This document shows positions 42,858 to 51,115 of a DNA stretch of 64,000 nt, piece after piece. Position numbers and translations under genes: made by a program. The stretch spans positions 124,001 to 188,000 of the forward strand of contig NZ_JBGOSE010000004.1 of NCBI RefSeq assembly GCF_041538045.1, read 5' to 3'. The notes under the pieces were generated by a model that was given only the letters and a program-made list of their open reading frames with translations, was not told where the DNA came from and ran no database searches. The DNA comes from Aliiglaciecola sp041538045. GTDB taxonomy: Bacteria; Pseudomonadota; Gammaproteobacteria; Enterobacterales; Alteromonadaceae. Within the stretch, counting starts at the first letter, position 1. Each line of letters starts with the position of its first letter.

Positions 42858-43612
42858 AGGTTTGGCTCCTTATTTACTTTTTTAGTTGAGTTGCTGAAGC
42901 GCCTTAGCAAAACAGGCAGTATTAACGCGACTAAGTAGATCAAAATATATAATCCTGTGGGAGATGACTCGTAACCTATTAATGTGGCAAGAAACTGACC
43001 TATTTCATTTTCATCTGAAATGAATTGTTTGCTACTCCAAATTTGTTGTGAAGTGACTAAATCTGTTTGTTGCAGCAGGTAGGCAATGTGGGAAAACTGA
43101 CCCACAACAAAGACTAAAAACAGATAGCGCGCTACCTTCACTTTTTGTAGCGGTTTTAATAGCAATACCAGCAATGTTGCAATGCTGGTACAGATACCAA
43201 CCCCTAAAATTAACCCTAAAAATAGCGAATGACTCTGCTCATTCACACGCCAGAAACTGACATAAAACAGCAGTAAGTTGCTGGCATTAAGAATAATAAT
43301 ACAGGTGACAAACACAGTGGCTAAAAGCCGCGCTGTGAAATTGTACCTGAGTTGATGATTCACGAAAAAGGCACCGGCAATAAGGTAACCGATGATCAGC
43401 AACAGGATTTTAAGAAACTCAAACCCCAAACCATCGGTGAATTGGGAAATAAAACCGATGTTGTTGAACACCAGTAAACAAACAATAGTTCCGCAGCCAA
43501 TACCCAGAGGTAACCAGTGTCGCCAATTGGGTATCAACACTATTAAAATGGCTATGGCCCAAAATATCGGCAAAGCATCTTTTAGGAACAGCACCACTGT
43601 ACTACTTAGCAT
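42854..43612 (-). CDS. FTR1-like iron permease family membrane protein
   Basis: 252 residues from the ATG complementary to 43610-43612, preceded by GAGGAG. About seven hydrophobic segments. The C-terminal IGYESSPTGLYILIYLVALILPVLL and the soluble loop before it match FTR1/EfeU proteins. However, the iron-binding RExxE of the first helix is replaced by K11-D-A-L-P15, and I cannot find a clear second RExxE. It may transport a different ion or be a non-transporting relative. It overlaps the cupredoxin gene by 11 bp and the outer-membrane protein gene by 4 bp. Confidence 0.72.
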   Translation of the reverse strand: MLSSTVVLFLKDALPIFWAIAILIVLIPNWRHWLPLGIGCGTIVCLLVFNNIGFISQFTDGLGFEFLKILLLIIGYLIAGAFFVNHQLRYNFTARLLATVFVTCIIILNASNLLLFYVSFWRVNEQSHSLFLGLILGVGICTSIATLLVLLLKPLQKVKVARYLFLVFVVGQFSHIAYLLQQTDLVTSQQIWSSKQFISDENEIGQFLATLIGYESSPTGLYILIYLVALILPVLLRRFSNSTKKVNKEPNL

Positions 43613-43982
43613 TTTGACGCTCCTCAACGGGTACTACGTTAACGAAGCCAATAGCTGTATTTGGATGATACTCGCCAAAGTAGCGATACCTTCCGGCATC
43701 TAAAGGGCCTACATAGATACTCGACTGGCTTTTGGCAAATACGACTTTTTCTCTATTGAGGTCAAAACTATCAATTTCTTCAGGGGTGTCATCCAGATTG
43801 ATAAAGGTGATTTTAACTTTTTTGTGTTGGGGAATATCAATTTCCGGCGGATAAAATAAATGATTCCGAATGGTGATAGTAATTTCATCGATAGCACAGG
43901 CTTTAAATGACAGGGCAAGTAACACTAGCATCATGAATTTTTGCATGATGTGTTCAAGCATTTTTCTGCGCACATTATTCAT
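43602..43982 (-). CDS. Exported cupredoxin-fold protein
   Basis: 126 residues. N-terminal hydrophobic export signal (MLVLLALSFKACA) and a cupredoxin domain starting ITITIRNHLFYPPEIDIPQHKKV. Classical copper ligands are not conserved: the first-His position reads PEEIDSFDLNREKV and the C-terminal loop is YFGEYHPNTAIGFVNVV, with Gly where Cys would be and only His106 kept. This set (E, D, E, H) is that of the periplasmic group encoded beside FTR1-type permeases, so binding of iron rather than copper is plausible. ATGA overlap with the kinase gene. Confidence 0.82.
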   Translation of the reverse strand: MNNVRRKMLEHIMQKFMMLVLLALSFKACAIDEITITIRNHLFYPPEIDIPQHKKVKITFINLDDTPEEIDSFDLNREKVVFAKSQSSIYVGPLDAGRYRYFGEYHPNTAIGFVNVVPVEERQNAK

Positions 43983-45277
43983 GCAGATTTAAGCTCAACA
44001 AACACTCTCAAACCACCTAAGTCTGATTTACCTAGCGTGAGTTTGCCTTCGTGCATAGCGACGATTTGTTCGACTATGGATAGACCCAATCCACTGCCCT
44101 CAATTTTACTCTTTTGATGACTTTGACCTCGATAAAAGCGCACTGTGGATTTTTGTTGTTCGTGTTGTGGAATTCCTGGGCCAGAATCATCAACGCGAAT
44201 GCGTAACCATCCCTCATCAAGGCTCAAGTTTATGCGTATATCGCTGTTCTCTGGTGTGTATTTATTGGCATTGCTAATGAGGTTTTGTAGCAAGGTATAT
44301 AGGGCAAATTCATTGCCTTTAAATTCACAGGACTCACCATTGAGTTCGATGCTTTGATTCTTTCTATCAATATTCACATAGCTATCGGAAATAACTTTTT
44401 GGGCTATTTTGTAGGGGTCACAAATATCAAAGTTAGCTGAGATAATTTCAGGGTTAGTACGACTGAGTAACAAAATTTGATTGACCACGTGGATCATTCT
44501 ATCTGTGTCTTGTTGTAGCTGTTGAATCTCCTCGTATTCACAGCCTTGGCTCTGCTGTAAATTATGCAAGTTTATTTTCAGTACACTCAGGGGAGTTCTT
44601 AGTTCATGGGCGGCATGGCTTGCGAATTGTTTTTCCCGCTCGAAGGCCGAATCTAAACGGTTCAACAAGCTATTCAGTGTGCTCACCGTGGGTAACAACT
44701 CCTCAGGGGTTCGTGACAAAGCAATGGCAGAAAAATCATTTTCTCGGCGCATAGACAATTGACTGGTAAGTTCCCTAAGGGGCGCTAAACCGTAGGTAAC
44801 TAGTAGGAATATGGCTAAGGCTAAAACGGGGATGGCGAGAAAAAATGGCGTCATCGCCGAAATCATCATTTCTTCGGTTAGTTCAAATCTTGTTTTTAGT
44901 GGTTGAGCGACAAAAACCCAAACAGAGGTTCGTTGATTGAAGCTGGCATAAACCCGCCACCGTTGCGCATTAAAGTTCTGGTCAGAATACCCTACTTCAA
45001 AGGGGGCAATGGCAGTTAAAGGCACATTGCTGGTGCGTAAAACCAAATCTTCATCAGACCAACTTTGAATGGCTAAATCTTCATTTGAAGCGGCAATAGT
45101 CTCGCTAATTTGCTTGGGTAAGTTAGTCATGCTTTGGGCGAGAGTTTTCAATTCAGCATCGAATAGTACCGACGACATCTGCATTCCTGAACGATACCCT
45201 TGTAGTGCCGCAATAAAACTAATCAGCGCAATAGCACTGATAAGCAGAAAGGTCAGGTATTTACGAATTGAATCCAT
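43979..45277 (-). CDS. Sensor histidine kinase, QseC/PmrB-like
   Basis: 432 residues. Two membrane helices (about 8-28 and 145-165) enclose a periplasmic sensor region. HAMP-like linker, then HisKA with ASHAAHELRTPLSVLKINLH (His near residue 224), N box NLISNANKYTPENSDI, DSGPGIP and EGSGLGLSIVEQI. All catalytic motifs are intact. It directly follows its response regulator gene and overlaps the cupredoxin gene by 4 bp; the operon context suggests that the signal is a metal ion or redox state of the envelope. Confidence 0.93.
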   Translation of the reverse strand: MDSIRKYLTFLLISAIALISFIAALQGYRSGMQMSSVLFDAELKTLAQSMTNLPKQISETIAASNEDLAIQSWSDEDLVLRTSNVPLTAIAPFEVGYSDQNFNAQRWRVYASFNQRTSVWVFVAQPLKTRFELTEEMMISAMTPFFLAIPVLALAIFLLVTYGLAPLRELTSQLSMRRENDFSAIALSRTPEELLPTVSTLNSLLNRLDSAFEREKQFASHAAHELRTPLSVLKINLHNLQQSQGCEYEEIQQLQQDTDRMIHVVNQILLLSRTNPEIISANFDICDPYKIAQKVISDSYVNIDRKNQSIELNGESCEFKGNEFALYTLLQNLISNANKYTPENSDIRINLSLDEGWLRIRVDDSGPGIPQHEQQKSTVRFYRGQSHQKSKIEGSGLGLSIVEQIVAMHEGKLTLGKSDLGGLRVFVELKSA

Positions 45278-45949
45278 TTATCCAGGGTAAGCTCGCTGAT
45301 TAATGCTATAGCCTACACCACGAACCGTTTTAATAAATTCGTTAGGTAATTTTTTACGTAAATTGTGAATATGAACTTCAATTGTATTGCTTGCCACTTC
45401 ATCGCCCCATTCGTAAAGCTTGGATTCCAATTGTTGTTTAGATTGAATACGCCCAAGGTTTTCCATTAATGACTTCAGCAGGGTGAACTCTCGACGGGAA
45501 GTTTCTACCGGCTGATCATTTATGATCACTAAATGATGAGTAATATCGAGACTCACGGGACCGCAGGATACTAGGGATTGTTGAGAAGTACCTAAGCGCC
45601 TTTCCATTACCCGTAAGCGGGCCAGCAACTCTGACATTTCAAATGGTTTAGGTAAATAATCATCCGCGCCTTTATCTAAACCTTGTATTTTATCGGAGGT
45701 TGAGTCCCGTGCGGTTAATATTAATGTTGGTATGTTGTTTTTCTGTTTGCGGATTTTATCGAGTAAGGTTAATCCGTCCATATCGGGCAACCCAAGGTCA
45801 AGGATCATTAAATTGCAGTCATCTGAGGCCAAAGCCGCTATGGCATCTTTGCCGTTAAAAACACAATTAACCGCATAACCCTGCTTGCGCAATGATTTGC
45901 TTAAGGCTTCAGATAAAGCGAGATCGTCCTCGACTAATAAAATACGCAT
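45278..45949 (-). CDS. Response regulator, QseB/PmrA subgroup of the OmpR family
   Basis: 223 residues. Receiver domain with MRILLVEDD, phosphoacceptor Asp51 in LMILDLGLPDMDGL and PKPFEMSELLARLR; winged helix with ESKLYEWGDEVASNTIEVHI and HNLRKKLPNEFIKTVRGVGY. The WGDEV/SNTIEVHIHNLRKK segment is that of QseB and PmrA, which bind TTAAG-type direct repeats; such a repeat lies in its own promoter. First gene of a five-gene operon. Confidence 0.93.
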   Translation of the reverse strand: MRILLVEDDLALSEALSKSLRKQGYAVNCVFNGKDAIAALASDDCNLMILDLGLPDMDGLTLLDKIRKQKNNIPTLILTARDSTSDKIQGLDKGADDYLPKPFEMSELLARLRVMERRLGTSQQSLVSCGPVSLDITHHLVIINDQPVETSRREFTLLKSLMENLGRIQSKQQLESKLYEWGDEVASNTIEVHIHNLRKKLPNEFIKTVRGVGYSINQRAYPG

Positions 45950-46039
45950 AATAGTGGGTTCTTTTTCGTTTGCAGCAATGGCTTAGCATATTGGCAATAG
46001 TTTAATTGAATGACAATTTGTATTGTGATCGTCTCTACC

Positions 46040-46072
46040 ATTATAAGAAGTTTACCTTAAAGTAATCTTAAC
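46040..46072 (-). promoter_or_regulatory. QseB/PmrA-type box and -10 upstream of the response-regulator operon
   Basis: Minus strand: GTTAAG-ATTAC-TTTAAG (46056-46072), 10 bp, then a perfect TATAAT (46040-46045). No -35 hexamer is apparent, as expected for an activated promoter. It suggests autoregulation. Leader to the ATG at 45949 is about 85 nt. Confidence 0.72.
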
Positions 46073-46109
46073 GCAGCTCTTTTAGCAAGGTTGTTTTTAT
46101 GCGCCAATA

Positions 46110-46135
46110 AAAATGGGCACCGAAGTGCCCATTTT
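46110..46135. terminator. ompW terminator
   Basis: ATGGGCAC-CGAA-GTGCCCAT with A/T flanks and T-runs on both strands; lies 21 bp beyond the ompW stop (minus strand). Confidence 0.85.
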
Positions 46136-46155
46136 TTTATAACATTTTAGTCCGT

Positions 46156-46806
46156 TTAGAATTTATAACCAACGGTGAGTGAATAAACAAATGGGTCGAT
46201 ATCTACATCAACAGTTCCAGCTGAACCATCATTAGTAAATGTCGCTTCAGTGCTGATATCAATGTAACGTGCAGAAGCATTAACAAACCAATTGTCATCC
46301 AACATATAATCAAAACCAATTTGCGCAGATAAACCAACAGAGTCATCTAACTCTAAATCATCAAAGCCTGCTTCTTGATTAGCCGCAGTGAATTCTTCAC
46401 TGAAGAAAATAGTGTAGTTAATACCTAAACCAACATAGGGTTGAAACGCACTATCGGCGTCTAAAAAGTGATAATTAGCTGAAATAGTTGGTGGTAAATG
46501 TTTTGTAGAACCTAAGGCTCCAACGGTGTTTAAACCAATATCATGTTCAAAAGGGGTTGCTGCCAATACTTCAATTGCCCAATTAGGTGACAAGAAATAC
46601 GCAAAGTTTAATCCCAATTGAGAGTTGTTATCGACATTTACTCCCACACCAACATCTGCTCCGCCAATAAAAACATTACCGCTTGATTCGTCTGGGGCAA
46701 CGGTGGTGACACCTGCACGTAGGATCATATCGCCAGTTGTATATGCCTGTGCTTGAGTGGCGCTAAGAGCGACTGCTACCGCTAGGTAAGCTGCTAATTT
46801 TTTCAT
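46156..46806 (-). CDS. ompW: OmpW family outer-membrane protein
   Basis: 216 residues from the ATG complementary to 46804-46806, which has GGAGA at good spacing; four extra residues upstream are open. Signal peptide ends ATQAQA. Eight-stranded barrel with YTTGDMILRAGVTTVAPDES, LGLNFAYFLSPNWAIEVLAATPFEHDIGL and a terminal Phe in SLTVGYKF, all typical of OmpW. A hydrophobic-molecule channel in the outer membrane. FNR-type boxes upstream imply induction under oxygen limitation. Confidence 0.94.
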   Translation of the reverse strand: MKKLAAYLAVAVALSATQAQAYTTGDMILRAGVTTVAPDESSGNVFIGGADVGVGVNVDNNSQLGLNFAYFLSPNWAIEVLAATPFEHDIGLNTVGALGSTKHLPPTISANYHFLDADSAFQPYVGLGINYTIFFSEEFTAANQEAGFDDLELDDSVGLSAQIGFDYMLDDNWFVNASARYIDISTEATFTNDGSAGTVDVDIDPFVYSLTVGYKF

Positions 46807-46875
46807 GTGTTTCTCCATCGATATAATGTGTTTAAATTTGATGGAAAAAGCTTACCCAATTGAATTATTCTGATA

Positions 46876-46889
46876 TTGATCTGGCTCAA
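46876..46889. promoter_or_regulatory. Imperfect FNR-type site
   Basis: TTGATCTGGCTCAA: TTGAT-N4-CTCAA, one mismatch from TTGAT-N4-ATCAA. Located 32 bp from the perfect site and closer to ompW, so the two could act together. Confidence 0.5.
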
Positions 46890-46907
46890 CCAAAAAGATT
46901 CAAAAGA

Positions 46908-46921
46908 TTGATGTAAATCAA
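46908..46921. promoter_or_regulatory. FNR box upstream of ompW
   Basis: TTGATGTAAATCAA is an exact match to the FNR consensus TTGAT-N4-ATCAA, centred about 108 bp upstream of the ompW ATG. ompW is FNR-activated in enterobacteria. It lies 50 bp beyond the mipA stop, so it most likely serves ompW. Confidence 0.75.
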
Positions 46922-46972
46922 AGTTTTATAATACAGCCCTAAAAAGCAGTGAGTGCAAGCAGGTATAGGTGC

Positions 46973-47839
46973 TTAATTTTGGTATTCGTTGCTTTTTCTA
47001 ATTTGCCAAACTATTCCTGCGCCAAAAGCGTAATTGTTGTTTTCCACCAGCAAGGGGCTGTCGCTATTGGCCGCGTTATTTTGGAATCGATAAGATGCAG
47101 TCATGAACATGCGTACAGTTGGAGTAACGTTAACCATATAACCGGTAGATAAGGTAAGGCCAAGATAGCCCGCTTTTGCATCGTATTCAGGCCTTAGTTG
47201 AGTGGCGAATTGGGTATCCACTTGATAAAAATAGTCATGTAATTTTTCTGTGGCCCAAACAGGTGAAACACTGAACCGGAATCTATCTTCAGGTTGGAAC
47301 GCACCTACGTATTGATAGGTTAATTCAGGGTTTAATACATACCCACGATGGGTAATAGAAGAAAAGTCGGTGGAAAATACACCTCGGCTTTGCAATTTAA
47401 ATTGTATTTGCTGAATTCCTATAGCTTTGTTACCACTTTCAAACAATTTGAGACGAACCTGCGGACCTACCTCAAACACAAAATCGAGGTCTGGCATGCC
47501 TGCTCGTACCGAATCTTCGTTAGAGTCTGCGCTAAATGCTGCATCAAGGGATAGGTCTACTTCTATCCAGCTCTTTTCTACGGCCACTGCTCGTATCACA
47601 CTGTTATCGCCTACTCTGATAACATCTCCACGGTAGATGAAAAAAGGTAAAACGAAACCATTGTGATGATTGTCTGCTGCTCCTGGGTATTCAGGCGTGC
47701 TAAATCCTGCGCCGACGATACCCGCTTCCCAACGTGGTTTTTTGATGTAATCGTTGTCCATAGATGTATCTACTTGAGCAAGAGAGGGGAAGCTAAGAAA
47801 GAGGGTAGCTAAGGTTAAAAGACGCGATGTGAGGGACAC
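46973..47839 (-). CDS. MipA/OmpV family outer-membrane protein
   Basis: 288 residues. Signal peptide (LLTLATLFLSFPSLA) followed by WEAGIVGAGFSTPEYPGAADNHHNGFVLPFFIYRGD, the characteristic start of MipA/OmpV proteins, and multiple barrel strands. Members scaffold murein enzymes (MipA) or act as outer-membrane antigens and porin-like proteins; which role applies here is not clear. Monocistronic in appearance. Confidence 0.88.
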   Translation of the reverse strand: MSLTSRLLTLATLFLSFPSLAQVDTSMDNDYIKKPRWEAGIVGAGFSTPEYPGAADNHHNGFVLPFFIYRGDVIRVGDNSVIRAVAVEKSWIEVDLSLDAAFSADSNEDSVRAGMPDLDFVFEVGPQVRLKLFESGNKAIGIQQIQFKLQSRGVFSTDFSSITHRGYVLNPELTYQYVGAFQPEDRFRFSVSPVWATEKLHDYFYQVDTQFATQLRPEYDAKAGYLGLTLSTGYMVNVTPTVRMFMTASYRFQNNAANSDSPLLVENNNYAFGAGIVWQIRKSNEYQN

Positions 47840-47995
47840 AAAAATACCATTTGAATAGGAATAGTATGGAAATTTACTACAGTAAATGTCACAAGCTCAA
47901 GCTTAAAAGCGTAAATATATAAAAGCACTTAGGAAGTCGCAGGGAGAAGATAAAACGGATTGGATAAAATGCTTGAATCGGGTGAGAGATAAGAG

Positions 47996-48031
47996 TCGGA
48001 GCCTACCTAATTTTGACTAGGTAGCCTCCGA
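47996..48031 (-). terminator. Hairpin downstream of accC
   Basis: TCGGAGCCTACCTA and TAGGTAGCCTCCGA form a 14-bp stem with a single mismatch and an 8-base loop. No T-run follows on the minus strand, so it may be a processing or stabilising hairpin rather than a classic terminator. Confidence 0.5.
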
Positions 48032-48047
48032 TGAGTATTTACAGCTA

Positions 48048-49388
48048 TCAGAGCTTCAGTTTTTTCTCTAGATAGTGGATGTTTGTTCCACCATTAAAGA
48101 AGTTTTCATCTGCCATGATGCTTTGTTGCAAAGATATGTTGGTTTTAATGCCATCTACAACAAGTTCATCCAACGCATGACGCATTCTAGCTATAGCCAC
48201 ATCACGGTTTTCTCCATAGGCTATTAACTTACCAATCATAGAGTCGTAGTGCGGCGGGACGCTGTACCCTGCATAGATGTGAGATTCCCAACGGATACCA
48301 AAACCACCTGGCGAATGGAACATATCGATTTTTCCAGGACTAGGCATAAAGGTAGCGGGATCTTCTGCGTTAATTCGACACTCAATGGCATGACCACGAA
48401 CTTGCACATCTTTTTGTTCGATTGATAGAGGTTGACCAGCGGCAATACGAAGCTGCTCTTTGATCAAATCTACACCGGTAATCATTTCTGTTACTGGATG
48501 CTCAACCTGAATACGGGTATTCATCTCAATGAAGTAAAAGTCACCGTTTTCATACAAAAACTCAAAGGTTCCTGCACCGCGATAGCCTATTTCGATACAG
48601 GCTTTACGGCAGCGTTCACCGATACGCTCACGAGTTTCAGAATTAATGCCAGGTGCAGGGGCTTCTTCAACTACTTTCTGGTGGCGGCGTTGCATAGAAC
48701 AATCGCGCTCGCCTAAATGAACTGCATTACCTTGACCGTCGGATAAAACTTGAATCTCAACGTGACGAGGATTTTCCAAGAATTTTTCCATGTATACAGT
48801 CGCATTACCAAAAGCAGCACCAGCTTCAGCCTGAGTCATAGAAATAGCTTCGATTAGCTCTGACTCTTTACGCACAACGCGCATGCCTCTACCACCGCCA
48901 CCGCCAGCAGCTTTAACGATAATCGGATAACCAATTCGCTTTGCAATATTTTTATTGCGTTCTGGGTCGTCGTTCAGGGGACCATCAGAACCAGGTACAC
49001 AAGGCACACCCGCTTCTTTCATAGATTTAATGGCCGACACTTTGTCACCCATTAAAGTGATGGTTTCTGCTTTTGGACCAATGAAAATAAACCCACTTTT
49101 TTCAACTGCTTCTGCAAATTCTGCATTTTCAGCTAAAAAACCGTATCCAGGGTGGATAGCAACTGAATTAGAGACTTCAGCTGCGGCAATGATTCGGGGG
49201 ATATTTAAATAGCTTTCTGTGGCTGAAGCTTTACCTATACAGATAGATTCATCTGCAAGCAAAACGTGTTTCAGATCCTTATCTGCGGTAGAATGTACAG
49301 CGACGGTTTTGATCCCCATCTCTTTACATGCACGCAGAATTCGAAGTGCTATTTCACCCCGGTTCGCAATTAAGACTTTATCAAGCAT
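48048..49388 (-). CDS. accC: Acetyl-CoA carboxylase, biotin carboxylase subunit
   Basis: 446 residues. MLDKVLIANRGEIALRILRACKEMG, ATP-grasp glycine loop AAGGGGGRGMR, EMNTRIQVEHPVTEMITG and GHAIECRINAEDP are all present. Carboxylates the biotin of AccB, first committed step of fatty-acid synthesis. Starts 14 bp after accB; together with aroQ forms the common aroQ-accB-accC operon. Confidence 0.97.
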   Translation of the reverse strand: MLDKVLIANRGEIALRILRACKEMGIKTVAVHSTADKDLKHVLLADESICIGKASATESYLNIPRIIAAAEVSNSVAIHPGYGFLAENAEFAEAVEKSGFIFIGPKAETITLMGDKVSAIKSMKEAGVPCVPGSDGPLNDDPERNKNIAKRIGYPIIVKAAGGGGGRGMRVVRKESELIEAISMTQAEAGAAFGNATVYMEKFLENPRHVEIQVLSDGQGNAVHLGERDCSMQRRHQKVVEEAPAPGINSETRERIGERCRKACIEIGYRGAGTFEFLYENGDFYFIEMNTRIQVEHPVTEMITGVDLIKEQLRIAAGQPLSIEQKDVQVRGHAIECRINAEDPATFMPSPGKIDMFHSPGGFGIRWESHIYAGYSVPPHYDSMIGKLIAYGENRDVAIARMRHALDELVVDGIKTNISLQQSIMADENFFNGGTNIHYLEKKLKL

Positions 49389-49402
49389 GATAATTCGCTC
49401 GC

Positions 49403-49849
49403 TTATTCGATTACGAACATTGGTTGATCAAATTCAACAGGTTCTTGGTTCTCTACCAAAATTTGTTTTATCACACCTGCCTTATCGGCTTCTATTTGGT
49501 TCATCATTTTCATTGCTTCAACAATACACAATGTATCACCAACATTTACTTTCTGACCAACTTCAACAAATGCAGGCGAAGTAGGAGACGCTGAACGATA
49601 AAAAGTACCAACCATAGGTGATTTTACAACATGTCCCGATATTTCTGGGCTTGCTGCTGGGGCCGCCGCAGCAGCTGGAGCAGCAACTACCGGAGCGGGT
49701 GCCGGAGCTGGCGCATATTGCACAGGAGCTTGTGAACTTGCGCTTGCTCTGTGAATACGGACTGACTCTTCCCCTTCGGTAATTTCAAGTTCCGAAATAC
49801 CAGACTCTTCAACTAGTTCTATCAATTTCTTTATTTTACGAATATCCAT
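49403..49849 (-). CDS. accB: Biotin carboxyl carrier protein
   Basis: 148 residues. N-terminal helix MDIRKIKKLIELVEESGISELEI, a Pro/Ala-rich flexible linker (residues about 38-70) and the biotinyl domain with biotinylated Lys in CIVEAMKMMNQIEAD. Subunit of acetyl-CoA carboxylase; co-transcribed with accC. Confidence 0.97.
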   Translation of the reverse strand: MDIRKIKKLIELVEESGISELEITEGEESVRIHRASASSQAPVQYAPAPAPAPVVAAPAAAAAPAASPEISGHVVKSPMVGTFYRSASPTSPAFVEVGQKVNVGDTLCIVEAMKMMNQIEADKAGVIKQILVENQEPVEFDQPMFVIE

Positions 49850-49860
49850 TTAAGCTCTCT

Positions 49861-50310
49861 TTAGTTACTCATTAAATTAATTTGGCAGTGGCGTTTGGCA
49901 GCAATAATTGCCGCTTCGTAACCGTAATCCCCTAATCCACAAATTACCCCTTTGGCAATATCTGATAAATAGGAGTGTTTTCTAAATTCTTCACGGGCGT
50001 GCACGTTCGACAGGTGCACTTCAATAAATGGAATGCTAACACTTAATAATGCATCTCTAATAGCAACGCTTGTATGGGTAAATGCACCGGGATTAATAAT
50101 GATAAAATCAATATTCCCCATGGCATTATGAATTCTTTCTATCAGCTCATGTTCAGCATTAGATTGAAAATGAAGCAGCTCAATGCTTTCTTGATTTGCT
50201 AGAATTGTTAATTCATCTACAATATCTTGTAACGTCTTTGACCCATATATCGTTGGTTCACGTTTTCCCAACATATTAAGGTTAGGACCGTTTAATAATA
50301 AAAATTTCAC
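49861..50310 (-). CDS. aroQ: Type II 3-dehydroquinate dehydratase
   Basis: 149 residues. LLLNGPNLNMLGKREPTIYG with the catalytic Arg/Tyr loop, FQSNAEHELIERIH, IINPGAFTHTSVAIRDAL and EVHLSNVHAREEFR. Third step of the shikimate pathway. First gene of the operon with accB and accC. Confidence 0.96.
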   Translation of the reverse strand: MKFLLLNGPNLNMLGKREPTIYGSKTLQDIVDELTILANQESIELLHFQSNAEHELIERIHNAMGNIDFIIINPGAFTHTSVAIRDALLSVSIPFIEVHLSNVHAREEFRKHSYLSDIAKGVICGLGDYGYEAAIIAAKRHCQINLMSN

Positions 50311-50520
50311 GAATTTGTCGCTATCTTCTTTTAAATTTCATCGTTGCGATACTCTTAACGTAAATCTGATAAAAGTCAAATGAGAACCGAATAAAAATCA
50401 ACCAATCAGAGGTTGTTTAGATTAATTATAGAGAATAGTGTCCAATTAGCAGCAAAATACTGGTCTTATCAGCGAAGTTTACTGCATCTTTTTTTAGTTT
50501 TAGCTCAAAAGGTAACGTTT

Positions 50521-51105
50521 TTGAATTATTTAGCCCATATCCACCTTGCTCATGTTTCCCAAACGAGCTTGTTGGGTAATTTTTTGGGAGACTTTGTAAA
50601 AGGGAGTAATTTAGAACACCTTCCCATTTCGTTACAGAACGGCGTGCGTTTACATCGAAAAATTGATTCATACACTGATAACCATCCTGTTGTTAAATCA
50701 TTGAGAGAACAGTTTTCCCCAGATTTGCGGCGCATTTCTGGCGTTATTATCGATATTTATTTTGATCATTTGCTGTCCACACACTGGCAAAATTTTACAA
50801 CGCAAACTCAACCCCTAGTATTGTCTGAGTTTTACCAGCAATTGAAACAACAACCACCTAATATTAGTCAACATTTTGCATCCGTGCGAGCTGGCTTGCT
50901 AAAACATCAGTGGTTGCAAAACTATGAAGACCGGAAAAGCTGCTTAGGGGCTTATCAACAAATTGAAAAGCGTTTGAATATGCGAATTAAATTCGCACAG
51001 GATGGATATCGATTCATGAATTCATATCATGCGCAGATAGAGCAAGATTTTTTGGCGTTCTATCCCGAACTCATACATTATGTGCAAACAGTTGAACTAG
51101 ATTAA
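50521..51105 (+). CDS. acpH: Acyl carrier protein phosphodiesterase
   Basis: 194 residues from a TTG at 50521. The family begins M-N-F/Y-L-A-H, matched here by LNYLAHIHLAHVSQTSLLGNFLGDFVKG, and AAAGGTAAC lies 8 bp upstream; a longer frame back to 50413 is open but adds non-family residues. Metal-binding HD-type features: HRKIDSYTDNHPVV and IIDIYFDHLLSTHW. Removes the phosphopantetheine arm from ACP. Followed by upp after 10 bp. Confidence 0.88.
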   Translation: MNYLAHIHLAHVSQTSLLGNFLGDFVKGSNLEHLPISLQNGVRLHRKIDSYTDNHPVVKSLREQFSPDLRRISGVIIDIYFDHLLSTHWQNFTTQTQPLVLSEFYQQLKQQPPNISQHFASVRAGLLKHQWLQNYEDRKSCLGAYQQIEKRLNMRIKFAQDGYRFMNSYHAQIEQDFLAFYPELIHYVQTVELD

Positions 51106-51115
51106 AGGATCAATT

